DNA of 64,000 bases from assembly GCF_905475345.1 (NCBI RefSeq), contig NC_066603.1:3242501-3306500 (forward strand), given 5' to 3'. Positions 38,310-51,564 of this stretch are shown here, piece by piece; within the stretch, counting starts at the first letter, position 1, and every line of letters starts with the position of its first letter. Origin of the DNA: Vespula vulgaris (Eukaryota > Arthropoda > Insecta > Hymenoptera > Vespidae). The position numbers and the translations under genes were made by a program. Below the pieces are notes generated by a model. The model saw only the letters and a list, made by a program, of their open reading frames with translations. It was not told the origin of the DNA and did not search any database.

Positions 38310-41150
38310 GTTGTATTCGTATAATATCTGATAACATTGACGAAAATCTTTTAGTCTAGCTGTATACTAAACGAATATATTATCTAACGTTCGATTTGAT
38401 GCTTAGATCATTCAATTATCACGGCGTATTTTCATCAATGAAAAATGGTTATACTATTTTATCAATTGCGATAATGTTCTAACATAATTTTTGCGTTTGT
38501 AATGTATCGACTTGCTCGAAAGAAGCAAGATAAAGATAAAAAAGAAAGAGAAAGAAAAAAAGAAGCAAAAGAAAAACAAAAAAAGAAAAATACTCGAACA
38601 TAACAACGGCCTCTTAATCTCGCCCATTTTACAGGAAAACACTGTTAAGGACCACTTTTCTAAATTACTTCTTAGCAGCCTCTCCTCCACCCCTCCTCAC
38701 CTCCTCCACCCCTTTTATCAAGCTTGTTTACGTTCTATCATCCGACAACATTATTCTTTTCTTCATCTTCTTCTTATTCTTCTTCTTTTTTTATTTTTGT
38801 TCCTTATTTATATCTTACTTTTCCTTTATTTCATTTTATTTCATTTTATTTCATTTGATTTGATTTGATTTTCTCGATCTCGTTCTTCATTCTTCCCTTC
38901 TCGTTTCTCTCGCAATTCTATCGTGCGAGCTATTTGACGCGACGCCATATTGGTCCCGCTGCGATATATTTTTATTATTAATTAACAAATAAAAAAAGAG
39001 AAAGAGGTGTTTAATACACGGATTTAAAAGTTGCGTATAACTAGAGAAAGAGAGAGTGAGAGAGATAGAGAAAGTGAAAGAGAAAGAGAGAGAAAAAGAA
39101 AACTTGTTCACGCGAAAAAAAAAAATATATATATATATATTTAAGTAAGTAAATAGTAACTCTTTGCGTAGTTATAATACACTAGTAAATTAACATATAC
39201 GAAGTCAAACTTTCTTCGACGTCATGTTGACGATTAACTTTCATTCTTCTTCTTTTAACACTCTCCCCCACCCCTGTAGCTCCTAACCCTCAACTCTCAC
39301 CCCCTCCGTCTCTCTACTCACCCTCGGTAGCATCTTCTTTCTACCAGCCGCGTTCTTCTCGAACAAATCCACTTTCCTCTCTCAAGCTACGTTTTTACGA
39401 TCCTTATTTTTTCATCCGCGTTACTTACATCCCCGAACACACTAGTTCATCGTTCATTAGGTCTCCCATCTAATCGTTTTTTTTTTCTTTTCGTTTTTTT
39501 TTCTTTCTCTTTTTTCCCCTTCTTCTTCATTCTCTTCTTCTTTTTCTTCTTCTACTTCGTCTTTTTCTTTTTTTTTTCTAAGCCACATTAAGCAGGAGAA
39601 AGTAATGCCGTAAAATTGGAATCGTTTAGATAATGAAAGACTTAATTTCAGGGGGAAATGTAGTTTCATAAAGTAACGCAGAATTGTTTCATTTTTAATA
39701 TTTTCTTTTGTAATTTTTTTCTTTTTTCTTTTTTTTTTTTTGAAGACAGATATATATCTACTAGAGAGAAGGAGAGAAGAAAGAGAGAAAGAGAAAGAAA
39801 GGAATATATATGTACGTGTGTGCACGTGTTCATTTAATTGATAATAAAATTAAGTTTTTGTATAATAAAAGCTGATAAAGGAAGCGTGAAATAATTTTTG
39901 ATATAACGATAAGTAAATATTGTTTGATCCCTTTTTTCTTTTCTATTTTTCTATTTGTTTTTATATATTTTTTTTTTCTATATAAATGCGCACGGAAAAA
40001 AATTCTATAGATAACTTAATTAATAATGATATTTAATCTTAAATGTTCGTCGATGATAATAATAAAGAAAAAAAAAAAAACTGTAAAAGAACTACAAAAT
40101 CGATAATAACTAAGATGTTTATACAATTAAAAGGAACTTAATCACAAAACTTCTCTTTCGCGAAATAATATAATTACTTAGGAGTTTGCGAATATATAAG
40201 ACGTTTATAATGAAAATGACGTAAGTTCATTTTCCTCGTTAACAAGATATTTAAGGAGTTGCATTTAAATCAATTCAAAAATATTGATAAACGTTAATAA
40301 GTTGTTTTTCTTTTACCCAATCTCCTTCGAAATGTAAATCAATATAAATTCATTTTGCTGTGATTTTTAGAGGTATTACAAAAGAAAAATTATAGATATA
40401 GATCATAAATAATGAAAAGATAAATTTCGTAATTACAATACGTAATTATCCAATTTCAAATACCGTAAATTACGAACCATTTAGATATCAACATTATATC
40501 GAGTCACTCGTAATACTTTATCAAAGAATCCATATTCCAAATTACACTTTTCAATAAGTATTAACACGCAGATTTATCAAGCTAATATGCTTAAAAGTAG
40601 CTCATATAATATAAGATTATCTCCATTTAATTAATTAATTAAACGATAATTATGCGTAAAACAATGATATTAATAAGAAACAACTTTCAATAATATCGTA
40701 AACGTTAAATAAAATAAAATGAAATAAAATAAAATAAAAAAAGCTTCGTAATTCAATGAAACGAATTGAACGAAATAAAACATTATTTTTTTGAAAAGTC
40801 ACTCTCTCTTTCCTTTTATTTATACGCTTATTAATTAATTTCTTTCTTTTTTTAATCCAAAGCTTTACGGTTTATCGATATCTATAGGTATACGTAAACG
40901 TATACGTATTTTACGTACATACATAAATACTTTATGTATATCTATGTTTATAAACACACATAGAGGACACGAAGAAGCATCGTTCTCAGTTGCGTACATC
41001 GCCCTTCCATTCTTCCTTCCTTCCCTGTAGTACACAACACGTCGGCTACATTGTACATACGTATTAAATTCTTTCGATCCGTCGAGCAGAATCATCCGAT
41101 AGGCGTTCGAGCATACGCCGTACGAAGTTTGCGTTCACGCCTGGTGCGAA

Positions 41151-41230
41151 TATAAAGGCAGGACGGACGTCTTTGTGCAGTGCCGTTGCACCGGCAAAAA
41201 GTGTTTAACGTAGGTAGGTGTGTAAAAAAT
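41151..41230 (+). promoter_or_regulatory. Candidate TATA/Inr core promoter
   Basis: TATAAAGGC at 41,151 lies 28 bases before the A of a TGCAGTG phrase (41,176-41,182), close to the arthropod initiator. The surrounding 100 bases are GC-rich for this window. A GTAGGTAG phrase at 41,210 could serve as a splice donor. No downstream coding exon is visible; a long GA tract follows at once. It could start a non-coding first exon of a gene or RNA elsewhere, or be chance. Confidence 0.25.
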
Positions 41231-41282
41231 GTATGCTGCATTCTGTAAACATTTTGAAACCGTCGATTATCGCAAAAGAGAG

Positions 41283-41286
<4 letters not shown>

Positions 41287-41358
<72 letters not shown>
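41287..41358. repeat. (GA)36 microsatellite
   Basis: The longest perfect dinucleotide run in the window, 72 bases. Frames on both strands across it are artefacts. Confidence 0.97.
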
Positions 41359-41359
<1 letters not shown>

Positions 41360-42183
41360 AACAGGCTCTTTGTCGCCAGCTTTGAAATTTCACCTAAACC
41401 ATTTCCGCTTTTTAGATTTATTATATCTTTTATCATCGATTATTTATTACCTATTTCGTTTAACCTTTGATTTAGATAATATTGATTTGATTATAATTTG
41501 TATAAACGATTGGATAGAATATCAAGTTTCCTTCTCGTTCTTGTCTTAATCTTTCGAACGAGGAATAGTTTAAGAACAAAACGAATGAAGAAATAAAAAT
41601 TGATTTAAACATTGAAATCTGATTTCTTCGAAATTTCTTTGTCATATATATTCGATTATATATTTCGAACGAAAATAATATCTGGTACGTCATCTCGATA
41701 ACAAACATTATGTGAACGAATAGAAACGAAAAAAAAAGGAAAGAAGTACAAAATGAAAATAAACGATATGATCGAATAATATAACGGAAATAAACATATC
41801 GATGTAAATGATAGAAAAAACATAAATAACGAGACGAAGGAATCTTCAAATTTCTTTATCGAATATTAAATTTCATCGAATCGAGTATAAAGAAATTCAA
41901 AAATAAAAGAAAGAGAGAAGAAAGTAAAATAAGTTCTACAGTGCACGATATTTCTTTCCATTTTGATTTCAAGTCACTATCTTTAATTCTATTTTATCCA
42001 CTCCTATCTCTATTACCCTTTCTTTCTATTACAAAATAAAAGAGAGAAAAAATAGAATAGAAATCTGCAATAGAATATCCGCGAAACAAAAAGAAAGAAA
42101 GAAAGAAAAAGAGAAAAAAGCGAAAAAAGCGAAAAAAGGAAAAGAAAAAGATAAAAACATGAGATAAAGAAGAAGATAAGAAA

Positions 42184-42226
42184 GAAGAAGAAAAAGAAGA
42201 AGAAGAAGAAGAAGAAGAAGAAGAAA
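42184..42226. repeat. (GAA)n microsatellite
   Basis: About 13 GAA copies, downstream of a GAAAAA-rich purine stretch. Confidence 0.9.
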
Positions 42227-42512
42227 ATACAATGGCGTAGAACCTAGTAGGCGTCCATCGCAAGCCGCGAAATAAACACTGCGGCCTGGTTTGAGTTGAG
42301 TGCTCGAAGCAGGGTTTCAATGTTTTCGAATAAGCGACGAAAATGGAAGGGATGCTAGACAAGAGGATTTGCTATGTAGGAAACCTCCTAGCTTGGTACA
42401 TGAGCGAACACGCGTACTATGTATTGAAAGACGAGGCTACTCTTCTTTTCCACCTTCTCATCCTCCTCATCCTCATCCTCATCCTCTTCTTCTTCTTCTA
42501 CTTCTTCTTCTT

Positions 42513-42513
42513 C

Positions 42514-42544
<31 letters not shown>

Positions 42545-42546
42545 TT
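42513..42546. repeat. (CTTT)n microsatellite
   Basis: About eight CTTT copies, preceded by CTT and CAT triplets (42,460-42,512). Confidence 0.9.
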
Positions 42547-44300
42547 TTTCATTCCTTCTTTTCTTTTCTTTTTCCTTTTTTTTTTCTTCTTCTCTTATCC
42601 TTACTGGTCGATGCTCTTGCCAAGACTATACACGACGATACTCACGCTTTTCCCTCTTTATCCGAAGACCGAGAGTATTTTCCAAGCACGAAGAAAATCC
42701 TACTCGATGGAATACCATTAGGAACTAGGACGAGATTTCGTTGACCCTTTCCTTCATAGTTTTCAGTTCGTTATATGATTTTTCTTATCAATTCTTTCTT
42801 TCTTTCTTTTTTTTTGTTTCTTATTTTTGTTTGTTATTTTTGTTTTCTCTTCTTCGTTCCTTTTCTTTTTTTTCTTTTTTTTTATTCTTTCTTTTTCTAG
42901 CTCGCTCGTTCGATAATATCGCACTCGTGTAGGTACACATAAGGATTGCTCGAATCATAGTGGAATTTTTTTCTTTAGAAAATGTTGATGGGAATATCGT
43001 TAAAACTTTTCCGCAAAATATTCTTCGTTTTGTATCGTATCTGTATTTATGATAAGAGTCGTTTCTTTACGAAAGAAAAGTTTTTCGTGATCTTGTTTTT
43101 TTAATCGTTTCTTTTTCCTTTTTTTTTTTCTTCTTCTTTGTTTCAGTCGTCGAATAAGTTTGCGAATGATTGTACAAAAATTCATTAAATTGTCGTAGGA
43201 TTTATTTATTTATTTTTTTCTTTAAAAAATATCGATTGAATACTTTATTGTTATTTTGTAATCGTTGAATAATTTTATATATTTACAAATAAAAATTTGT
43301 ATGTTTTCGTTGAAAGATGTTTTTTTTTTAAACCATTAAAAATTATTCGCAAAAGAGGTTTGTTAAAATTCCATCCGTAAATTTCACTTTGTATCTAATA
43401 ATTAGATTTATAATTAAAAGCAACGAATTTCGATTGAAACGAAACGAATTATTAAACGAGATATTTTATCATTAATAATAATTTCATAATATAACATTCC
43501 AACGATCCGATAGATTAATACGATCATTAAATAAATATTACAATTTTTCTATATAGTATCAATATTAATTCGCAACAGAATTAATTCGTGACAAACCAAA
43601 ATAAAATTATCTATATTAAATCGTCCTTTAATTAACAATATCATCACGATTACATAAAAAGAAAAAAAGGATTAATCGGTCAAAACGTGATTATTAATAA
43701 TAACAAAATCGAACAAAATCGTGTGCTCATCGTATGCACCGATCCGATAAAATCGAAATCGTAATTAAACGAAATCATGGTCAAACGAAATTGTCAAATG
43801 AAACTTCGGTGAAGATCAAAACCCCCTCTCAATTTATCCCCCTTGCTTCTCCCTTCTCCCTTCGCTCAAAAAAGAAAAAAAAGAAAGAAAAAAAAAGAAA
43901 AGTCAAAAAAAAAAATACAAATCAGAGAAATCTGTAATTCCATGAAAGCGCACGAGTTTGATTGTTTTCGGATCATCTCTCGTCTGTTTCCCATAGTAGA
44001 AGTAGTAGGAAAAAGAGAGAGAAAGAGAAATAGAAAGAGAAAGAGAAAAACAAAAAGAGAAAGAGAAAGAGAGAGAGAGAGAGAGAGACAGAAAGAAAGA
44101 AAAAAATCAATCCGACTTTCGAGCATTCATTTGGAACACCTATGTCGGGATTGGCACTCGAAGATCATGGACGAACGGATCGAGAATGACTCTTCTTCTA
44201 GGGAGCATAACGCAACGTCGAACAACCGATGATGAGCCATTCTCGTTAGCTTCGAAACGTCGATGCGTGTCCATCGAACTGTCCGAATCATTGAATAGGA

Positions 44301-44315
44301 GAAAAAGAGACAGAT

Positions 44316-44348
<33 letters not shown>

Positions 44349-44365
44349 TAGATAGATATATGTAT

Positions 44366-44398
<33 letters not shown>

Positions 44399-44408
44399 AA
44401 GAGAAAAA

Positions 44409-44457
<49 letters not shown>
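44301..44457. repeat. Compound (GA)n-(GATA)n-(GA)n
   Basis: GA run, about eight perfect GATA copies (44,367-44,398), then a second long GA run. Confidence 0.95.
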
Positions 44458-44459
<2 letters not shown>

Positions 44460-44629
44460 AAAGGATCGATGGCAGTGATCTCAATGATCCATCGTTGAAG
44501 ATGAACTAGTAGGATATCTCGGATCCTTCGGTACTCACGTACCGAATATTTCTCGAGTACTCGATTCCCACATTGGACTTCGTCCACATTCGTTATCGTC
44601 TCCCTTGTTTTCTTCTTCTTTCTTTATTC

Positions 44630-44662
<33 letters not shown>

Positions 44663-47600
44663 AGTACTCGGGATGAATTCCTCTCTCGCACACTTTTTGT
44701 ACATCGGTCGTACGATAATTGGAGAGGGGTCGACGTGAATTTTCTTCTCCCTTCTCTCTTTTCATGCTTTCTGACTCTTTCTGGTTCTCTTTATATCTAT
44801 CTTTCTCTCTCTCTCTCTCTCTCTCGCTTTACGTATGTTTTATTTTCTTTCTTTTTGTTCTAATTTTTCTTTTTCCTTTTTCTCTTCTTACCAGACGCCA
44901 TCACGAACCTTCGCGCTCACTGTCCGTCGGCTAATTGAGCCTCGTTTACCTTTGAGCCGATACCATCGTTTCCCCACCCTTCTTCTTCAACCCTTCTACC
45001 TTTCACCCTTCTTCTTTTTTCTTTTTCTTTCATTTTTTTTTAGCCCTCATCTACCTATCTATACTTCCACCGACCACCCATCGTCCTCCTCTCGTTCAAT
45101 TAGCGATTTCAAATACAAGCACTCTCTCTCTCTCTCGTATTTTTCCTTTCGGGACTCTACATATCATTTTAATCTTGTCCCTTTTGCTCTCTTATTTTTC
45201 TTTTTCTTTATGTTTTTTTCTTTTTTTTTTTTTTTTATTGGATATACACGTACGTACGTGTATACGTAATTAAGTAGGTATGTACACTTTATTATATACT
45301 TGGAAAAATCAACAATGAAAAAGAAATATTACTAAATTCTATTCGTTGAAAGTGTATCTTATTTAAGGAACGCCCTTAATTTATTCCGATATTTCAATAA
45401 TTATTTTTTATCCCTCGCGTCGATTTTGTTTTATTTGATTAATTTCGATTTATTATTTGTCTTCTTTTTCCTTTTTTTTTTAATACGTCGAACGTCGATA
45501 AAGATTATACGATCGTTGTTGATTATTTTAATCGCATGTACGTTTTCCGTAATTAATTTTGTTTCATATGACACTTTTGAAACATTTCGTAATTCCAAAT
45601 CGTATTCAAACTTCAGATTAGATTTTCAACATTTTATTTGTTTTTATATCAATAATATAAACTGTATACGTTAAAACAATCAATCTTATTATAGTAATTT
45701 ATATTGAAATTTGTAATTTCGTTAAAATCGTAATAAATTAATCCTATGCGTTGTATTTCTTATTAAAAAATTGTACAAACTGTATTTTCTTTAGAAATAA
45801 TTATAAGAAAAAACAACAATTATTGATGTTTAAAACACACATCGTTAGAAAAACAGTAATGACATAAACGTTATATGACAAATTTGAAAAAAAAAAACTT
45901 TTATAAGTGAAAGCAAAAAAAAAAAAAGAAAAAAGAAAAGAAGAACAGAAGTAAAAAGAAAAAAACGAAAAGAAAAAGAAGGAAAAAATGTAGATGAAAT
46001 AAACGATAAATTAAATTATTCCCAAATAAAATAATATACATAACTCACACGAAACAAATTTCATGCCCAAACGAAACGATTCTAAAAAGATCGATATAAT
46101 CCTAAAAAAAAAAAACTTATATAACAATTTACATACCTACATATAAATACCTAATTGTATAACATTACGTACATATTACATATAAATGTACTTACACTTA
46201 CATATGAAACTTCGAAACCTCTTAAATTTATAAAATCTTACAAATGACAATACAAAAAAGGAAAAAAAAGAGAAATACAAATTCGAACGATCGTGTCGAA
46301 CGAGAGTAACGAGATATTCGAGTAAGATGGTAAAGAAGAAAAAAGGGAAGGGTTTGAAGGGAGGGTTGTTGGAAAAGGGATATGAGATTGAATGTAAGAG
46401 TATCGTGCAACAACTGAACAAACGTCGTTAATTTATTCGAATAACGTATGTATTTGTGTATGTATATATGTATGTATGTACGATTTGGATCCCTCGATCG
46501 AGCGAAAATGCGAGCGTAACTTTTGTTAAGTGGACGCGATCGTACGGTTCCTCTTTTTATCTCCTTTTCACGAGACCCTTGTCTCGTCGTCGCTTATTTA
46601 CGGTCGCGCCGGCCATTCTCGTTCGTATACGAAATTACTGGACTGTGTGCATGCCCGTGAAAATACCCCTCGTAAATAAACTCCCAGCCTTTTTCGAAGA
46701 TTCGAGAGATCGTTTCGAGTCACGCTCCAAACTAAAATCTCACTTTTCTTTTCCTTTTTTCTTTTCTTTCCTCTTTTTTTTTCTCTCTTTTTTTTTCTTT
46801 TCTTTCTTCTTCTTCTTCTTCTTTTATTTATTTATTTATTTATTTTTTTGATTATTTCTTTGTCGTCGTGTACGTCTTGGTTTCTTTTCTTTTTGGTTTT
46901 CTTATTCACTTTTAAGTTGTTCGAACTCACAAGAGTCGCGCAATTCTATCGTTGATAAGAATTAATAATTATCGTAAATTTGTTATTAATAGCGTATTTA
47001 TGAGATATTAATAGGTATTTTATATATAGTAAATAAATATATATATATATATATGATGTTATTAATAATAATGCGTGTATGACGTTTATATGATATTTCA
47101 TTAAATTTATGTATATAATATCAGTATGATATTTGTAATATTAATGAAACATATATAATATTATGAAATATAATATGTGTTTAATAATGGTATATGTACA
47201 TAGTATATATGTATATATGATATTATTAATAATATTTATGCACATCAAATATACATATATATGTATATGATGTCTATAATATAATTACTATAATAATAGT
47301 TATGCAAAATAAATGTATGTATATGAAATGTGTATATTAATATTATTAATATATATATATAAAATATTACTAATAATTGTGTATAATATATATTTACATA
47401 TATCTATGTGTTAATTATATCTAACACATATATAAATAATTTTTATAAAACCACTACATTTTTTTCTCATTCAATCCTTGTATATCTTTGATTTTATCAA
47501 GAAAGGATCTTTCTATATCCTTTGATAACGATAACAATAAAGAAAAAAAAAGAGAAAAAAGCAGAGAAATAAAACAAAAATTTGATTATTCCGATTACTG

Positions 47601-49043
47601 AAAAGTCGACGATCCGGATAGATTATGTAATATAATAAAATAGTGACGGTCCGTATATCATACGAAATATATCAACGTAGAAAACTTTTCAATTATAAAC
47701 ACTTCACAGGTTATACGAGAAGGGAGCCTGCTGTTTCCTCGTTGACTCGCATCCGTCCTTTCGAAAATACGCGAAAACTTGGCCCGGCTTAGTCTGAAAG
47801 GCTATCGTTTGTCTTCCTAAAGTTTTGCACGACAGCTGGCCTCTCTTTACGGGTCGAAGAACACCGGAAACGTTTTCATGGACGGGTTAATCGATCGCAT
47901 CGGTGTGAATGATATCACTGCAGAGATCTGCACAACAGATAAACCAAAATAAAGACTTTTACGCTTCTCGCGATTACATGCAGATAGGTATATACGAAAA
48001 AAAAGAGAGAAAAAAAAAGAAAAAAAAAGGAATAACAATAAAAATAAAAAACAAGAAAAATCAGAAAAAAATCAAACAAAAATAAAATGAAATACAAGCG
48101 AAAGCAAAACGATCGACATACGTCGCGTCGAAAGGAAAGAAAGAGAAAAAAGATTGTTTCGAAATGTGTGAAAAAATTTCTGAAAAAGTTTGAGGAATTT
48201 TTTTTTTTTCTTTTTTTTTTTTCGAAGAACGATAAAAAGAAACAAAAAAGGAAAAGAAACGTCTCGTCGAGAGAACTTTCTTCTCTTTTTATTTTCGTGT
48301 TTATTATATTTTTTCTGTTTTTCTTTTTTCTTTTTTCTTTTTCTTTTTCCCTCTCGAACAAGTAACATTTTTTGGTAACGAACTTAACTTGATTAAAGGA
48401 ACTTTGAATCCATTGCATTTTCTACGTAAATCATGTTTGAAAGTGAAAAGTCGACGGTGTTATTTTCAATTAATGGAGTTTCTTTCGATGCGGTTCGCTT
48501 TTCAGAAAATATTTTTTCTTTCTTTTTCTTTTTTTTCCTTTACATGTTACGTTACGTTTTTTACGTTCACCCATTTATTATTACTGGGATTTTAATTTTA
48601 ATTAGAAATGTGTTTTCGGGCGTTACTTCTTCAAAACAAGTACCTAGTTACATACGCATATAACACACATATACACACACATAAATACATATATATATAT
48701 ATATACATATATATATAGGGATATATGTATAGTATATTACGTGTTAACGTTGCACAACATTACGTTTTTTGTCTTTTACAAAATGTACGATCGTACCTCT
48801 CGAAAAAAAGTCAATTTTTCATCAGTATTTACATCGAAACATAGGACTTTTAATGACGAAATCGACGTACTACAAAACGTGTAGGATAAAAGAAAATTTT
48901 ACAACGCTGATTTTTCGTAGAATTTAATATAAACGAAAAATAAATAAACAATATCATACGATGTTTCGAACAGTAGAGTTCCAAAATATCGTTTGACGAA
49001 TTTCGAAGGTTACACGTCAGTTGTAATTACTTTGAAAATTCGC

Positions 49044-49125
49044 TTTCTTCAACTAATAATAATAGTAATAATAATAATAATAATAATTCTAAAACTAATA
49101 CTAATACTAACAATAATACTAATGT
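49044..49125. repeat. (AAT)n / (ACTAAT)n
   Basis: AAT triplets pass into ACTAAT hexamers. Confidence 0.85.
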
Positions 49126-49591
49126 ATTAAAAAAGTATATAAAAAGAAATATAATGACAGGAATACGTTTGTAATTAGCAATATTTTTGATTACATTGAA
49201 AAAATAGAATATATGCATTTAACATATATTAACAAAAATATATATATATATTAATTGTTAAAAAATGTTACATATTTTCTTTTTATACACGAGAGAGGAA
49301 TCATTATAAATTCTAATCTATTAATGATAATGTACAATACGTATATCAATAGTATACTATTAGTAATATTAGTAGTAAAATAATTAAAGATATTTAAAAA
49401 TAAATTTACAACAAAAAAAATGAATGAATGTTGAAAAACAATCTTTGAAAACGCATTCACATTGAATATATCAATAATTTAAAAATAAATTACTAATATA
49501 GTTAATACGAATGCGTACGTATATATATATATATATATATATAAAAAGAATTACGTTGGAATAAAAAAAAAAAGAAATTTTTGATTGCTCG

Positions 49592-49873
49592 TCAAAACGT
49601 GACGGGTCTACAAATGCCATTTCCATCTCGTTTATGTCCTGCATCACATTCTATTTGAGGTGCAACTATGATGGCTCCTAAAGCAAAGTCTTCTGGGACG
49701 CCTCTAAAAGCTACATCAAAAGAAGAAGGCATTTTCGTCGTTTCTTCGTCGTTCTTTTTCTTCGTATTTATAAAATTCGTTGTTAAGAGTAAAGGTGATA
49801 TAGTAACAGGATATTCAGTCAATTCTCCATTTATTAACATGATTGCAAAGAAACTACCCAGCAAGGATTTCAT
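49592..49873 (-). CDS. Gene C: small secreted two-cysteine peptide, secapin-like
   Basis: A 93-residue precursor, start ATG at 49,873. The start sits four bases inside an exon, just after a good acceptor (TTTATTTCAG ending at 49,878); the only in-frame start further up is a TTG within the intron. Residues 1-14 form a short hydrophobic signal-like segment (Leu, Gly, Phe, Ala, Ile). The middle (about 30-60) is lysine, glutamate and threonine-rich, like a propeptide. The C-terminal 25 residues carry two cysteines in C-x6-D-x-N-G-x-C-R, so one disulfide loop is likely. The precursor design resembles secapin-type peptides of hymenopteran venoms, but the loop signature alone does not prove that family. 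It lies divergent to a broken copy of gene A. A decayed paralogue lies at 63,607-63,929. An exported peptide of unknown activity is the safe reading. Confidence 0.65.
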   Translation of the reverse strand: MKSLLGSFFAIMLINGELTEYPVTISPLLLTTNFINTKKKNDEETTKMPSSFDVAFRGVPEDFALGAIIVAPQIECDAGHKRDGNGICRPVTF

Positions 49874-49877
49874 ACTC

Positions 49878-50446
49878 CTGAAATAAAAAAATATTTTTAC
49901 GATCAAGTAAATGAATGTAACAAAATTTCTAGTAGATTTAATAATCGGATTTAATAATCGAAAAAAGAATTTGTGTATATATATTTATATATGTATGTAT
50001 ATAAATATTATATCAATAAATAAATAAATAAATAATTATATCAATAAATAAAATTCTTGAAAAGACTTTATAAAAGAAAAGTGATCTTTTTTATATTCAT
50101 TTATTTAAAGAAATAACGTTATTATAAAGAATTATATATATATGTATTATAATTTTGTTTTAGTTAAAAACATTAACGTAATCATATCTTTTGTTTTATT
50201 TTTAATAGGATATAAATATCATTTAATAAAATATATATATATATATATATACCTTATACACAAATAAAAATTTCCATTATAAATAACATATATGTATATA
50301 TATATATATATATATATAAAGTGAAAATTTTGATTCTCTTTAATTTATTTCTCTCTTTTCTTTTATTAAAAATTTTTCTTAAACACATCGATGACGATAA
50401 TTTTATTATTATAATAATTAACAAAATAGTCGATTCGAATACTTAC
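49878..50446 (-). other. Predicted 5' UTR intron of gene C
   Basis: The minus-strand donor AAAG then GTAAGTA lies at 50,446 and the acceptor at 49,878, giving a 569-base intron before the start codon. Homologous sequence in units II and III (about 54,082 and 59,877) has lost the GTAAGT. That fits the C gene being alive only in unit I. The intron contains one copy of the TTTAGTTAAAAACA module seen five times in the cluster. Confidence 0.45.
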
Positions 50447-51225
50447 CTTTCAGTTAGAATATCAAATATTTTTCAAACTCGTACAACGAATCAATCGATG
50501 ATGAACGATTGATCGTAATAAAAAAAAAATCTTTGTAAAAACATAGAAAAAGAAAATCGTGCCACACGGATGAAAAGTTCGCGTTCGCTTGTATAAACAA
50601 ATCTTTTCATTGAAGAAGATTTTAATATCGATCTCTTACTTATACTCATCGAAATAGCTACGATCACGTAATATTCGTCGTTCTTCATATGTCAAAAGAT
50701 GACATAATAGTAAATCATTTCCGTGAATCCTGTTACGAAATCATGTGTCCTTGTATATATATATATATATATATATACATATGTTTGTATATACGTGATA
50801 AAGACAAGTCGAATATAATCAACTAATCTTAATGATCATCTTGATCGTTATTAGTAAATCTTCATTTATCAGTACGAACGTAAATAATATAGAAAAATAT
50901 AAAAAAATAATATATAAATAATATAGAAAAATAATAGAGAAAAATAATATAGAAATAAACACGTAAATTCGCAAATTTTCGTTTTAATAATGATTATTCT
51001 TCTTATTATTTGAAAATGATATCACGAAACGTTATACATAAAAATATCATAATAAAACATCAATAAAACAAGTTTCCTTTGGAGTAATACACTCACAAAC
51101 ACGTTTGCTATACGACGAGTTGTTTCGTTCAATATCGCAATGATCAATCTGCGGAATATGTTAGAACCTTCGACGTAATTCAAACGTACGTGGCAACAAA
51201 CAGAAAATGATGTAATCAGGAAACA
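50447..51225. other. Divergent intergenic region between C and A (unit I)
   Basis: This should contain the non-coding first exon and promoter of gene C (minus strand, starting near 50,447). A weak TTTATACAAG TATA-like phrase lies on the minus strand near 50,590, followed by the broken A promoter on the plus strand. The sequence is homologous to 54,100-54,850 and 59,890-60,580. No protein frame is credible. Confidence 0.45.
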
Positions 51226-51231
51226 CGCAAT

Positions 51232-51253
51232 CTAAGGTAAGTATTTACCTTAG
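51232..51253. promoter_or_regulatory. Palindrome just upstream of the unit I A-promoter
   Basis: Nine-base arms CTAAGGTAA and TTACCTTAG with a four-base centre lie five bases before the TATA box. Unit III has only the left half at the same place (60,546-60,554). A dimeric factor site is possible. Confidence 0.4.
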
Positions 51254-51257
51254 AGTT

Positions 51258-51419
51258 TATAAATACGATCACCGTTCAAATGGAAAGACAGATCGTTCGT
51301 ATTTCTGTCTATAGTGAGAACAACGATATCGATCTTCCGTGATATATAATATATAATTCAATTATTTCGAATAAAACGAAACAAATCGAAATATTTGAAT
51401 CATCTTACTTCATGTAAGT
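51258..51419 (+). promoter_or_regulatory. Gene A promoter and non-coding exon 1, unit I copy
   Basis: TATAAATACG at 51,258 lies 32 bases before the A of a CAGATCG initiator-like site (51,290). A GTAAGT donor is kept at 51,414. The layout matches unit III, so promoter and donor outlived the coding exon downstream, which is broken. Transcription could persist as a non-coding RNA. Confidence 0.5.
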
Positions 51420-51564
51420 ATTTTATTTAGAGTAATTTGGAATATATTGATATAAGTGATGTATGATAATATTACGCAATTTTCGTATAACGATTAGTTA
51501 GTTAATTAAACCGTCGATTATTCATTGTACAAAATGTCCTTCGGAAAAGAGAAAAAAAAGAAAC

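Larger units (their letters stand above)
31510..41090. other. Gene-free desert with GA, AT and AAT repeats
   Basis: No convincing gene. A non-repetitive island lies at about 32,450-32,630, and others at about 34,540-34,860, 37,640-38,040 and 39,180-39,470. Purine tracts dominate 33,940-34,350. An A-rich and T-rich pair surrounds 39,480-39,790. 39,830-40,860 is plain AT-rich sequence. The open frames here are Ser/Leu/Phe, Lys/Glu or Ile/Val repeat readings. Confidence 0.55.
41360..49500. other. Gene-free desert up to the peptide cluster
   Basis: No supportable gene. Non-repetitive islands lie at about 42,230-42,440, 42,600-42,740, 44,110-44,290, 44,460-44,590, 46,480-46,740 and 47,700-47,940. 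CT-rich and T-rich tracts (44,610-45,240) and AT-rich sequence (46,960-47,460) fill the rest. Frames such as 46,456-46,851 begin in an island but end in T-rich repeats and show no domain. Confidence 0.55.

Noticed and set aside
48072..48418. Lys/Phe-rich frames on both strands
   Set aside because: They derive from A-rich and T-rich tracts and are mutual antisense shadows.
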